The notes under the pieces are model-generated. The model searched no databases. It was given only the letters and a program-made list of their open reading frames with translations, and was not told the origin of the DNA. This document shows positions 8,313 to 16,414 of a stretch of 35,216 nucleotides of DNA, in pieces (positions within the stretch are counted from its first letter, which is position 1; each line of letters starts with the position of its first letter). The translations under genes and the position numbers were made by a program. This DNA comes from Aridibacter famidurans (GTDB lineage Bacteria; Acidobacteriota; Blastocatellia; Pyrinomonadales; Pyrinomonadaceae), in assembly GCA_024103495.1 (NCBI GenBank), contig JAGFIQ010000069.1:1-35216 (forward strand). Direction: 5' to 3'.

Positions 8313-11018
8313 ATGTTGATCACCTCAATCGAGCTCGAAGACATAAAATCCCACGCCGCAGCGAAGTTCGAGTTCCGCAAGGGAACTACAGCGATAATAG
8401 GCGAGAACGGCGCCGGAAAGACGACCCTGATCGAGGCCATCGCCTGGACGATGTTCGACCTGCTCGATTACACGAAGGACGCCTTCGTGCGAAAAGGGGC
8501 GAAACGAGGCGTCGCGCGGGTGTCTTTCGAGAGCGTGCTCGACGAGCGGACGTACGTCGTCCATCGCGACACGGGCACCGGGTATTACGTCTACGATCCT
8601 TCGATCAAGACCCGCGTCGCGGACAAGAAGGACGAGGTCCAGCGCTTTCTTCGGCAGCATATGGGCGTCGAAGCCGGAACGGACCTGGAAGCGCTCTTCC
8701 GGAGCGCGATCGGGGTTCCGCAAGGCACATTCACGTCGATCTTTCTTGAAACGCCGACCGCAAGGAAACGCTCCTTCGACAAGCTACTGAAGGTCGAGGA
8801 GTACCGGCAAAGCTCGGAGAAGCTGATCGAAACGGTCAATTATATCAAGAGCCTTCTGATCGAGACCGAGAACCGGATCTCGTTCGCACGCGGAAAGCTA
8901 GAGGGCTATGAGGAACTGAAAAAGCGCGTGAAAGCGCTCGGTTCCGAAGAGAAGAACCTGAGGGACCAACTCAAGAAGAGCGAGAAGAACGCCGGGAAGC
9001 TCCGCAAGGATGTCGGGAAGCAGGAAGAGACCGAACGCGCGATCGCCGGGCTAAAGGACAAGATCGATTCCGCGGCGGACAAACTTTCCGAAAGGAAGAT
9101 CGCTGCCGCCGCCAAAGAATCGGAGGTAAAGACCTCGAAAGAGGCGGCGGCGAAGCTGAAAGAGGTTGAAAAAGAGCACGGGGAGCATTTGAAAGCGCTC
9201 GGAATGATCAAGGAGCTCGAGCGGGAACGGGGCGAGCGCGAACGCCTGAACAGGGAGATCGCGGAGATCGATTCAGCGCTCTCCAAGGTCAAGGCGGAGC
9301 GGGAGAAAAATGCTGCGGAACTCGAGAAGATCGCGTCCGCGCGCACGAAGATCGAGGAGCTCAAGCCGAAGGTCGAAGAACAGGAGGAACTGGAAAAGCG
9401 CCGCGAGAAGATCCGCAACCGCATCGCCGATGCACGCGCCGCCGCGAACAGCCTGTCGAAGCTGGAAAAGGAGGTCGTAGCGCTTCGCGCCAGATATAAA
9501 GAGGTGGCTGCGGAGATAAAGACGGCGGAATCCGCGAAGGCGCTCGCAGCGAATCTTCCTTCGCTGGTCGAAGAGGACGACAAGCTGCGTGCGAGGCTCG
9601 CCGATCTCAGAGGCAAGCTTGAGAACGACCGAAAATTCCAGAGCGAGATCCGCAACGGCCTGTGTCCGGTACTTTCAGAGAAATGCCTTAACCTGAAAGA
9701 AGGCGAGACGCTCGACGGTTTCCTCAGAAACCAGTTCACCGAGCTTGCGGACGAGATCGAAACGGCCGAGAAACGGCAGAAGGAACTGGTCGCCGGCCTG
9801 GGCAAGGCCCGGAAAGCGGAAAGTGAGGCTGCGAGGTTCGAACCGCTGAACAAGAGGGCCGAGGAGATCGCGGCGGAAGGAAAAAGACTGAACGAAGAAA
9901 AGGACGCGCTTGAGAAGTCGGCCGGCGAGGCCAAGGAGCTCTCCCAGGAGCTCGAAGTGACCGAGGCAGAACTGAAGAAGCTCGACAATCCCTCGGCGAC
10001 CGTAAAAATTCTGAGCGAACAGACCGGCAACGAGATCGCGCTGCGCGAGATGCTTACGAAGACCGAAAGCAACCTTGAGCGGCTTGAAAGCGACAAGCGA
10101 TTGAAAACAGAGCAGTTGGAGAGCTACAAGGACCTCGATTTCAACTGGAAGAAGTTCACGGAGCTGCGCGACAAGACGATCGAAGCGCACAGAACGTTCA
10201 TCGCCAACGAATCGCAGGCGGCACTGCTAGATGAGCGCGATAAGGCGCTTGCTTCGTTGACGAAGGAATCTATCGAGCTCGACAAAGAGCTCGAAATACT
10301 CCGGAAGGAATCGGAAAAGAAAGCAGAGGGATTCGACCGCGAGGCGTTTGCGAAGCAGAAGGCGGAGTTATCCGAACTTGAGACGGCTATCGCTGTCGCG
10401 ACTTCCAAGCTCGAAGATACGGCCGGGCGGCGAGAAGATTCGGAGAAGGAACTCGCCGCGCTCGAGGAGATCCGCGAAGTACTGAAGGCCGGCGAGGCAG
10501 AGAAGAAGCGGCTAGAGAGACTTTCGAGAACGACCGCTTTCATCCGGAACACTTTGAAAGAAGCGGCTCCGAGGGTCGCGCAGAGCTACATTTACCACGT
10601 GTCGATCGAGGCGAACCGTATGTTTCGCGATATCACGGGAAACGCCGAGCATACGCTGAAGTGGGAGAACGATTACGGGATAGCGCTGGAAGAGGGCGGA
10701 TACGACCGACCGTTCCAGAACCTTTCGGGCGGAGAACAGATGGCGGCGGCGCTGTCGGTTCGGCTGGCGCTCTTGAGGCAGCTTTCGGATATCAAGCTGG
10801 CGTTCTTCGACGAACCGACGACGAACCTGGACCTGGAGCGGCGGGAAAGGCTGGCGGAGCAGATCAGCCGGATCACGGAATCTAGGGCGTTCGACCAGCT
10901 TTTCGTGGTCTCGCACGACGACACGTTCGAGGCTTATGTGGATAATGTGATCACGATCGAGCCGGGAGAATATGAACAGGGAGCGCATCGGAACCCCGAG
11001 CGCAAGCGAGGGGCGTAG
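8313..11018 (+). CDS. SMC-family ATPase, SbcC/Rad50-like
   Basis: This is a predicted DNA-repair ATPase of the SbcC/Rad50 type, 901 aa. The head is split. The N-terminal part has Walker A GENGAGKT (30-37). The C-terminal part has the signature LSGGEQ (804-809), Walker B with D833-E834 in LAFFDEPTTNLD, and the D-loop. Between them lie two long charged coiled coils (about 165-440 and 470-770), meeting at an apex with C451 and C458. The motif CPVLSEKC has six residues between cysteines instead of the two of a canonical CxxC zinc hook. The ATG at 8313 is chosen because MLITSIELEDIKSHA is the normal head start; upstream in-frame sequence overlaps tsaC. No SbcD/Mre11 nuclease gene is nearby. The last residues, RNPERKRGA, are encoded by a REP. 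Confidence 0.88.
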   Translation: MLITSIELEDIKSHAAAKFEFRKGTTAIIGENGAGKTTLIEAIAWTMFDLLDYTKDAFVRKGAKRGVARVSFESVLDERTYVVHRDTGTGYYVYDPSIKTRVADKKDEVQRFLRQHMGVEAGTDLEALFRSAIGVPQGTFTSIFLETPTARKRSFDKLLKVEEYRQSSEKLIETVNYIKSLLIETENRISFARGKLEGYEELKKRVKALGSEEKNLRDQLKKSEKNAGKLRKDVGKQEETERAIAGLKDKIDSAADKLSERKIAAAAKESEVKTSKEAAAKLKEVEKEHGEHLKALGMIKELERERGERERLNREIAEIDSALSKVKAEREKNAAELEKIASARTKIEELKPKVEEQEELEKRREKIRNRIADARAAANSLSKLEKEVVALRARYKEVAAEIKTAESAKALAANLPSLVEEDDKLRARLADLRGKLENDRKFQSEIRNGLCPVLSEKCLNLKEGETLDGFLRNQFTELADEIETAEKRQKELVAGLGKARKAESEAARFEPLNKRAEEIAAEGKRLNEEKDALEKSAGEAKELSQELEVTEAELKKLDNPSATVKILSEQTGNEIALREMLTKTESNLERLESDKRLKTEQLESYKDLDFNWKKFTELRDKTIEAHRTFIANESQAALLDERDKALASLTKESIELDKELEILRKESEKKAEGFDREAFAKQKAELSELETAIAVATSKLEDTAGRREDSEKELAALEEIREVLKAGEAEKKRLERLSRTTAFIRNTLKEAAPRVAQSYIYHVSIEANRMFRDITGNAEHTLKWENDYGIALEEGGYDRPFQNLSGGEQMAAALSVRLALLRQLSDIKLAFFDEPTTNLDLERRERLAEQISRITESRAFDQLFVVSHDDTFEAYVDNVITIEPGEYEQGAHRNPERKRGA
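10989..11018 (+). repeat. Family A REP overlapping the SbcC-like 3' end
   Basis: This 30-bp family A copy supplies the final nine codons (RNPERKRGA) and the TAG stop of the SbcC-like gene. Confidence 0.85.
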
Positions 11019-11029
11019 GCAGGTTGGCC

Positions 11030-11095
11030 ACGGATTACACGGATTTCACGGATCGGAAAGGGTAGCCACGAATTTCACGAATTACACGAATCGAG
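11030..11095. repeat. CACGGATTACACGGATTTC-type repeats
   Basis: Two adjacent variants occur: CACGGATTACACGGATTTCA, then CACGAATTTCACGAATTACA. They are degenerate 11-12 bp tandem words. The gap 11019-11225 contains only this, the repeat at 11150-11175 and short unique stretches. Confidence 0.7.
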
Positions 11096-11149
11096 GCCCT
11101 GAGCGCGAGAAGCGCGAAATAAGATATACAGGATAACGAAGATGGGAAG

Positions 11150-11175
11150 CGTACGACGAGCTTCAGCTTGTCGCA
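11150..11175 (-). repeat. Short palindromic repeat, family D copy 1
   Basis: The core GACGAGCTTCAGCTTGTCG is the reverse complement of the copy at 12503-12528. It forms a hairpin of about 8 bp. Confidence 0.7.
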
Positions 11176-11225
11176 CTCTTTAGTTCGCACGGAAGAAATG
11201 AAACAGGGATGATGGGGTTAAAGGG

Positions 11226-11525
11226 GTGGGAATTCTTCAGTTGATTGGAAGCAAAATATTCATCTGGACTTTTCTAATTGTGTTCTTCTCCTTCTATCTT
11301 TTCACCATAGTCATTTTGGAAATTGCAGCACCGGGACAATTTGTAGGTCACGTAAGTTACGGTTGGCCATTTGTTTATTACATAAGTACTGATTTTGGGG
11401 GTCATTATTATCTGCCGGGTTTGATCGGTAATTTCCTTTTTGCTGCAAGTTTCGGTGCAGTCGTTGGTTTTCTGTGTGCTTACTTTTGGAAGAAGATAGC
11501 TGTGAATAATCTTGGAGAAAGCTGA
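11226..11525 (+). CDS. Small low-GC membrane protein, 99 aa
   Basis: I do not recognise it. It starts at GTG, with an AAAGG-like Shine-Dalgarno element very close to it. Two strong hydrophobic stretches are seen: residues 10-34 (IFIWTFLIVFFSFYLFTIVI) and 62-88 (YLPGLIGNFLFAASFGAVVG). The loop between them is aromatic and Gly-rich (GWPFVYYISTDFGGHYY), and a short basic tail (WKKIAVNN) would lie inside. Base composition is clearly AT-richer than every neighbouring gene (I estimate near 40% GC), with codons such as TTT, ATT and TTA that are rare elsewhere in the window. It is flanked on both sides by repeats, so recent acquisition is plausible. Confidence 0.6.
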   Translation: MGILQLIGSKIFIWTFLIVFFSFYLFTIVILEIAAPGQFVGHVSYGWPFVYYISTDFGGHYYLPGLIGNFLFAASFGAVVGFLCAYFWKKIAVNNLGES

Positions 11526-11543
11526 TCTCTCTTGCGCCTTAAA

Positions 11544-11640
11544 CGTTGAACCTTAAACTTTGAACTTGACGAGGTAGCCCTCCCTGACAGTCGGGCTTCG
11601 GACACGGCTTTGAACCTTGAACTTGGAACTTGAGATTCCC
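11544..11640. repeat. TTGAACCTT/TTGAACTT simple repeat
   Basis: Degenerate TTGAACCTTAAAC words occur in two clusters around a unique middle, ending just upstream of the rnhA start. The same motif in inverse orientation lies directly upstream of eno (32711-32750). Confidence 0.7.
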
Positions 11641-11646
11641 CGATTT

Positions 11647-12111
11647 ATGAAAAAAGTTACGATCGTCTGCGACGGATCATCGCTCGGGAACGGAAGAGAT
11701 TCCCAGCGGGCGGCGGCGTGCGCGATACTCGGATTCAAGGGCTTCTGGAAGGGCATATGCAGCTACCTGGGAAGCGCGACGAACCAGCAGTCGGAGATTG
11801 CGGCGGCGGAGATCGGGTTGAAAGAACTGAAGGAGCCGTGCGAGGTGCACGTTCTTAGCGATTCCCGGTATGTTGTCGAGACGATGCTAGGGAACTTCCG
11901 AAAGAAGACCAACCACGAGTGGTGGGCGAGGCTCGACAGGGCGGCGGCACCGCACAAGATCAAGTGGGAATGGACGAAAGGGCACGCGGGGCACGAGATC
12001 CAGGAGGTCGCGGACGACCTTGCGAGAAAGACCGCGGAGCTTGGCTACGTGGACGAGGCGCTGATCGACGAAGCGGTCGCGGAACTGGGGACTGTTCAAG
12101 TAAAAAGTTAA
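11647..12111 (+). CDS. rnhA: Ribonuclease HI family protein
   Basis: RNase HI degrades the RNA strand of RNA:DNA hybrids, clearing primers and R-loops. The 154 aa match the usual length. All catalytic positions are present: D9 in CDGSSLGNG, E50 in QQSEIAAAEIGL, D72 in LSDSRYVVE, H113 in KGHAGH and D123 in EVADDLARK. The segment NHEWWARLDRAA, followed by KIKWEWTKGHAG, is typical of the bacterial fold. The ATG at 11647 is preferred; a further in-frame ATG at 11617 would add ten residues encoded by the TTGAACTT repeat and is unlikely. The last ~20 residues are a tail beyond the catalytic core. Confidence 0.92.
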   Translation: MKKVTIVCDGSSLGNGRDSQRAAACAILGFKGFWKGICSYLGSATNQQSEIAAAEIGLKELKEPCEVHVLSDSRYVVETMLGNFRKKTNHEWWARLDRAAAPHKIKWEWTKGHAGHEIQEVADDLARKTAELGYVDEALIDEAVAELGTVQVKS

Positions 12112-12125
12112 AAGGAAAAAGTAAA

Positions 12126-12256
12126 TGGACCTTTGCGGCACTTGGCGGCTTGGCGCCTTTGCGGGAGATCAGGACACGATTATTTTGAACGATGTCCGGA
12201 AACAACGGCCGAAGAGATCTCGCAGAGACGCTAAGCCGCAAAGGACCGCGAAGGGA
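12126..12256. repeat. Inverted-arm repeat element 1 (CTTTGCGGC/GCCGCAAAG)
   Basis: The left arm (about 12126-12168, CCTTTGCGGC to TTTGCGGGAGATC) and the right arm (about 12213-12256, GATCTCGCAGAGACGCTAAG to CCGCGAAGG) are imperfect inverted copies around a roughly 45-bp unique centre. The layout is shared with the elements at 12288 and 15358. Confidence 0.75.
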
Positions 12257-12287
12257 AACACCGAGTGAGGGGCGGCTTTCCGATTGA

Positions 12288-12420
12288 CTCTCTTCTTTGC
12301 GGGTCTTGGCGGCCTTGCGACTTTGCGGGAGTCTTGGGTGCTTTCAAGCGGTCACCCGAATGAGAATAGGTGAAGAGATCTCGCAAAGACGCTTAGCCGC
12401 AAATGACCGCAAAGAAGGCG
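12288..12420. repeat. Inverted-arm repeat element 2
   Basis: The left arm starts CTCTTCTTTGCGGG, and the right arm GATCTCGCAAAGACGCTTAG runs to about 12420, overlapping the first codons assigned to the YCF48-like gene. Together with element 1 it fills the gap 12112-12402, which has no gene. Confidence 0.75.
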
Positions 12421-14460
12421 AAAGAACGAAACGTGGGAACTGAAATTGCCAAGACAGGAGATCGACAGGCTGAAGCCTATGGTACCTCGGATCGTACCTC
12501 GGGCCGACAAGCTGAAGCTCGTCGGACGATTACGCTTGTCCTTTGGTTCTTCCTGCTCGTCCCGGCAACATTCGCCCAGTCCGGCTGGTACTGGCAAAAC
12601 CCGGAGCCGCAGGGCAATCCCCTCTACTCGGTCCATTTCGCCTCGAACAAGCAGACCGGATACGCCGTAGGCTCCGACGGGACCGTGCTGAGGACAGATA
12701 ACGGCGGCTTCGAATGGTCGCGGCAGATGATCCCTTCCGCCGGCACGATCTCCGATGTCTTTCTCAAGGACGAGAAAACAGCGATCGCTGTCGGCGTTCG
12801 CGGGACGGTGCTTGTCACCGATAACGGAGGCAAGGACTGGAAAAGGATCGAGACCGGTTCTAAGGACCATTTCTACAACATCGTGTTCACCGGCGAAGGG
12901 ATGAAAACAGGTTGGATCGTCGGAACATACGGGACGGTGCTCAAGACCCTGGATGGCGCCCGAACCTGGGCGAAACTGGACAGCGGGACAGAGTCCCACC
13001 TCTTAAAGGCTGCGGCATTCGATAAAGACCACGCGGCCGTCTCGGGTGAAAAGGGCGTCCTTCTTGTCACATCGGACGGCGGAACCACCTGGAAGATCTC
13101 GCGTCCCTGCGGCGAAAGCCTGGTCAGCGGCGCGGCCTTTACGGGCAAAAATTCCATTGTCGCGGCCGGATACGGCGGATGCGTCGCGGTTAGCACGGAC
13201 GGCGGCGCGACCTGGAACCGGATCGAGATATTCAGCCGTTCCGACATACTCGCGCTTCGTTTTGTGGACCCGAAGAAAGGATTCATGAGCGACAGCGCGG
13301 GCCGCGTATGGATGACAGGCGACGGCGGAACCACCTGGCTTCCATTCAGCCTTCGGACCGATCCGAAACTGCTTAGCCTGTGTTTTGCCGATGAGTTCAC
13401 GGGCTGGGCGGTCGGCGAGGACGGCTTGATAATCAGGACAGACGACGGCGGGTTTAGTTGGCAGAGGCTCAGTCACGGCGGCCGCGACGACGTAAACGAT
13501 CTGGCGTTCTTCGACGAAGACATAGGCTGGGCAGTCGGAGCGGGCGGCCGTGTATGGCTTACAAATGACGGAGGCCGGTTCTGGTTCCGCGTCTATTCAG
13601 GCACCGGCGCGAACCTTAACGACATCGACGCGATCGATTCTTCGATCGCGTTCATCGTCGGCGACGGCGGCACGATCCTTCGAACGAACAATGGCGGCGC
13701 CGGCTGGGGGCCGGGTATCTCGGGCGTAACGGAAGACCTGTTCGGGGTCTTCTTTGTGAACGAAAAGACCGGCTTCGCCGTTGGAGCGCGCGGGACGATC
13801 CTCAGGACCGATCTGAACGGAGCTTACTGGGAGAAGCAGGCGAGCGGGACGTCGAACTGGCTGGAAGATGTTGTTTTCCTGGACGCCAACCGGGGGGTCG
13901 TCGTCGGCGACCGCGGAACTATCCTGACGACTGAGAACGGCGGGCAGACCTGGAAGAAGATCGAGACGAATCTTCGCGAGAATCTATACGCGGTGAGTTT
14001 CTACGACGAACAGACCGGATACGCGGTCGGCGCAAGGGGCGTGATACTGAAAACCTCCGACGGCGGATCGACCTGGCAGGACCTGGAATCGCCCGTCAGT
14101 TCGAATCTTTATTCAGTCTACGCACGAAGCCGCGACGAGGCCGTTGCCGCAGGAGAGTTCGGAGCCGTGATCCGGACCGCCGACGGCGGCCGCACCTGGC
14201 TGAATCAGCCGAACATCACCAGTAATTCGCTGCAGTCTGTGGTTTACCTTGGAGGGACCGACCTTTGGGTGGCCGGCCGAGGTGGCGCGATACTTAAACG
14301 AAACAGGCCGCTTTCGGGTGTAGAAACGTCGTCTCCGAAACTTCCGCCGATCCTACGTTCCCGATCCGGCGACGGCAAGGCAAAGAAACGAACGCCATTG
14401 CTGACCATCACCGACGACGGCGACATCCCGATAGCAACCCCGACCCCGGACGATAATTAG
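12403..14460 (+). CDS. YCF48/HCF136-like beta-propeller protein, exported
   Basis: A large secreted repeat protein of up to 685 aa. About fourteen repeats of roughly 43 aa follow the YCF48/BNR pattern GxAVGxxGTVLRTxDGGxxW (examples GYAVGSDGTVLRTDNGG and GFAVGARGTILRTDLNG), enough for two seven-bladed propellers. Such proteins assist photosystem II assembly in phototrophs; here the role is unknown, probably binding or assembly outside the cytoplasm. A signal peptide (ITLVLWFFLLVPATFAQ, about 44-60) comes unusually late. Residues 1-42 are encoded by repeat DNA, so the true start may be a non-ATG codon further in. The C terminus is a Pro/Thr/Asp-rich tail. The stop overlaps the stop of prmA on the other strand by 3 bp. 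Confidence 0.85.
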   Translation: MTAKKAKERNVGTEIAKTGDRQAEAYGTSDRTSGRQAEARRTITLVLWFFLLVPATFAQSGWYWQNPEPQGNPLYSVHFASNKQTGYAVGSDGTVLRTDNGGFEWSRQMIPSAGTISDVFLKDEKTAIAVGVRGTVLVTDNGGKDWKRIETGSKDHFYNIVFTGEGMKTGWIVGTYGTVLKTLDGARTWAKLDSGTESHLLKAAAFDKDHAAVSGEKGVLLVTSDGGTTWKISRPCGESLVSGAAFTGKNSIVAAGYGGCVAVSTDGGATWNRIEIFSRSDILALRFVDPKKGFMSDSAGRVWMTGDGGTTWLPFSLRTDPKLLSLCFADEFTGWAVGEDGLIIRTDDGGFSWQRLSHGGRDDVNDLAFFDEDIGWAVGAGGRVWLTNDGGRFWFRVYSGTGANLNDIDAIDSSIAFIVGDGGTILRTNNGGAGWGPGISGVTEDLFGVFFVNEKTGFAVGARGTILRTDLNGAYWEKQASGTSNWLEDVVFLDANRGVVVGDRGTILTTENGGQTWKKIETNLRENLYAVSFYDEQTGYAVGARGVILKTSDGGSTWQDLESPVSSNLYSVYARSRDEAVAAGEFGAVIRTADGGRTWLNQPNITSNSLQSVVYLGGTDLWVAGRGGAILKRNRPLSGVETSSPKLPPILRSRSGDGKAKKRTPLLTITDDGDIPIATPTPDDN
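12503..12528 (+). repeat. Short palindromic repeat, family D copy 2, inside a coding N terminus
   Basis: The core CGACAAGCTGAAGCTCGTCG is the inverse of the copy at 11150-11175. A second small hairpin, AGGCTGAAGCCT, lies about 35 bp before it. Both fall in the doubtful first 42 codons of the YCF48-like gene. Confidence 0.7.
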
Positions 14461-15332
14461 ACCGATCTTCTGACGATCACCGAAACCCACTCGCCGTCCT
14501 TCTCCACTTCGGCGTTCGCGACGCCGAATTCCCGGAGCGGTGCGACCACTTCCGGGCTCTTTTCGGCGAGAATGCCCGACATTACCAACACCTTGGCGGA
14601 CTTTTTGAGTAGCAGGGGAAGAAGCTGAAGAATGACATCCGTGGTGAGGTTCGCGCAGATGAAGTCGTATTCGGGACTTTCTTCATCGATCGATCCGATC
14701 CGGAACTCTATCTCCGGGCATCCGTTGAGTTCCGAGTTCTCTATGGCCGCCGATACGGCCTCGGGATCGGTGTCGCAGCCTGCCACCACGGCTTGGCCTT
14801 CCGAGATCTTTGCGGCGGCGATCGCGAGGATCCCCGTGCCGGTTCCTACGTCGAGAAAGCTCAACCCGGGTTCATACAAAGACTCGATCGCTTTCAGGCA
14901 AAGCCGCGTCGTCTCGTGAGTACCGGTCCCGAATGCCATTTTCGGCTCGATCAGGATCACGATCTTCCCTTCCTCATCGAACTCCTGCCAGGGAGGAGCG
15001 ACGATGAAGCGGTCGGTGACGGTCGGCTTCCAGTGCTTCTTCCACTCCGCAAGCCAGTCCTGGTCCTCGACGATGCGGCATTCGGTCGAATGAAGCGAGG
15101 AATCTCCGAAACCGTATATCTCCAGCGCTTCCAGCACCTTGGACTCGATAGTGGAAGCTTCGGGGATGACCCTGAAGTATCCGCTGACCTTCACTCTTTC
15201 CGCCCCCGGCCTTTCAAGCAGGCTGTACGATGTGCCCTCGGAGCCGAGCTCGGTCAGCGCGAACACCACCGCGTCCGCGGCTTCCGCTTCGACGGTCGCT
15301 TCAACCTCGAACCACTGGGCCTTGTCTGTCAT
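14457..15332 (-). CDS. prmA: Ribosomal protein L11 methyltransferase (PrmA)
   Basis: PrmA transfers methyl groups from S-adenosylmethionine to amino groups of ribosomal protein L11. The 291 aa show the usual two parts. The N-terminal L11-binding domain (about 1-95) ends with QDWLAEWKKHWKP. The SAM-binding Rossmann domain contains PKMAFGTGTHETTRLCL, motif I FLDVGTGTGILAIAAAK, the acidic motif GCDTDPEAV and the catalytic-region motif CANLTTDVILQLLP. The ATG at 15332 is chosen; a TTG three codons earlier is also possible, and neither has a good Shine-Dalgarno sequence. It follows era on the same strand across a 165-bp repeat element, so operon status is uncertain. Confidence 0.95.
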   Translation of the reverse strand: MTDKAQWFEVEATVEAEAADAVVFALTELGSEGTSYSLLERPGAERVKVSGYFRVIPEASTIESKVLEALEIYGFGDSSLHSTECRIVEDQDWLAEWKKHWKPTVTDRFIVAPPWQEFDEEGKIVILIEPKMAFGTGTHETTRLCLKAIESLYEPGLSFLDVGTGTGILAIAAAKISEGQAVVAGCDTDPEAVSAAIENSELNGCPEIEFRIGSIDEESPEYDFICANLTTDVILQLLPLLLKKSAKVLVMSGILAEKSPEVVAPLREFGVANAEVEKDGEWVSVIVRRSV

Positions 15333-15357
15333 TTGAAGCAATGAGATTAATGGAAAT

Positions 15358-15478
15358 TTGCGGTCCTTGGCGTCTTGGCGCCTTTGCGGGAGTGCTCCCA
15401 GTTGATCATCCGACCGCTCTCGTAGCCACCATAGTTAAGACTCTCGCCAAGTCGCTAAGCCGCAAAGGGCCGCAAGGA
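15358..15478. repeat. Inverted-arm repeat element 3
   Basis: The left arm 15358-15391 (GCGGTCCTTGGCG to TTTGCGGGAG) and the right arm 15441-15478 (CTCTCGCCAAGTCGCTAAGC to CCGCAAGG) surround about 50 bp of unique sequence. It sits between era and prmA. Confidence 0.75.
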
Positions 15479-15497
15479 AGAAGAAGACAAGAACTAC

Positions 15498-16397
15498 TCA
15501 CCCTTCGATCCCCATCTCGTCGAGGTCGCGTTCCCTGTTCCTCCAGTCCTTAACGACCTTCACAAACAGTTCGAGGTACACCTGCCGGCCCAAGAGGTTC
15601 TCGATGTCCTGGCGCGCGCGAACCCCTATGTCCTTGATCCGGCTTCCCTGCTTCCCGATTATTATCCGCTTCTGCGAATCGCGTTCGACATAGATCGCGC
15701 AGTAGATCTTCGGCATCTCCGGGTCCGAATCGTCCCAGCGCTCGGTGATCACCGCGGTGACGTAGGGGAGTTCCTCGCCGGTCGATTCGAGTATCTTCTC
15801 GCGTACCATTTCCGCCGCAAGGACCCTCATAGGCTGGTCCGTCATCTCGTCTTCCGAAAAGATCGGATCACCCTCCGGCAGGTGCTTCCCGATCTCGCCG
15901 AGCAGCACGTCGATCGCCTCTCCCTTGAGGGCGGACACAGGCACGATCGAACGGAACTCGTGTTCTTCGGAATAGAACTCCATAAGGGGCAGAAGCTCCT
16001 CGCGCTTTTTGATCTTGTCCACCTTGTTCAACACGAGGATCGAAGGCTTGCCGCTGTTCCTGACCAGGTCTAAGACAAACCTGTCTCCATTCCCTGTGGA
16101 AACGGAAGCGTCGCGCATCAGCACAACGAGATCGACGGCAAGGATCGCGTCGTGTACCGAGGCCATCATCCTTCGGTTGAGAAGGTAGCCGGGCTTGTGG
16201 ACACCGGGCGTATCGACGAAAACTATCTGCGATCCGGGGCGCGTGACGATGCCGCGGATCTTGTGGCGCGTCGTCTGCGGCTTGTTGGAGACCGCCGCGA
16301 TCTTCTCTCCGACGAGGTGGTTGAGAAGCGTGGATTTCCCCGCGTTCGGCCTCCCGACAAGAGCGACGTAGCCGGACCTGAAAATGTTCTCGGACAT
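15498..16397 (-). CDS. era: GTPase Era
   Basis: Era is an essential GTPase that binds the 3' end of 16S rRNA and helps mature the small ribosomal subunit. The 299 aa match the family. G1 GRPNAGKST (15-23), switch I threonines 42-43, G3 DTPG (62-65), G4 NKVD (124-127) and G5 VSALKG are all intact. The C-terminal KH domain has the RNA-binding loop IIIGKQGSRIKDIG (about 246-259). The ATG at 16397 begins MSENIFRSGYVALVG, as expected, though no purine-rich ribosome site is seen. The TPR gene upstream ends only 17 bp away, so translation may be coupled. Confidence 0.97.
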   Translation of the reverse strand: MSENIFRSGYVALVGRPNAGKSTLLNHLVGEKIAAVSNKPQTTRHKIRGIVTRPGSQIVFVDTPGVHKPGYLLNRRMMASVHDAILAVDLVVLMRDASVSTGNGDRFVLDLVRNSGKPSILVLNKVDKIKKREELLPLMEFYSEEHEFRSIVPVSALKGEAIDVLLGEIGKHLPEGDPIFSEDEMTDQPMRVLAAEMVREKILESTGEELPYVTAVITERWDDSDPEMPKIYCAIYVERDSQKRIIIGKQGSRIKDIGVRARQDIENLLGRQVYLELFVKVVKDWRNRERDLDEMGIEG

Positions 16398-16414
16398 AAG
16401 AGAGGAAGAGGATC

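Noticed and set aside
8906..10096. Long Ser-rich minus-strand frame
   Set aside because: It is antisense to the Glu/Lys-rich coiled coil of the SbcC-like gene; GAG/GAA codons read in reverse give Ser/Leu/Phe runs.
14457..14460. Overlapping stop codons of prmA and the YCF48-like gene
   Set aside because: Tail-to-tail overlap of a few bases is common in compact genomes and needs no special explanation.
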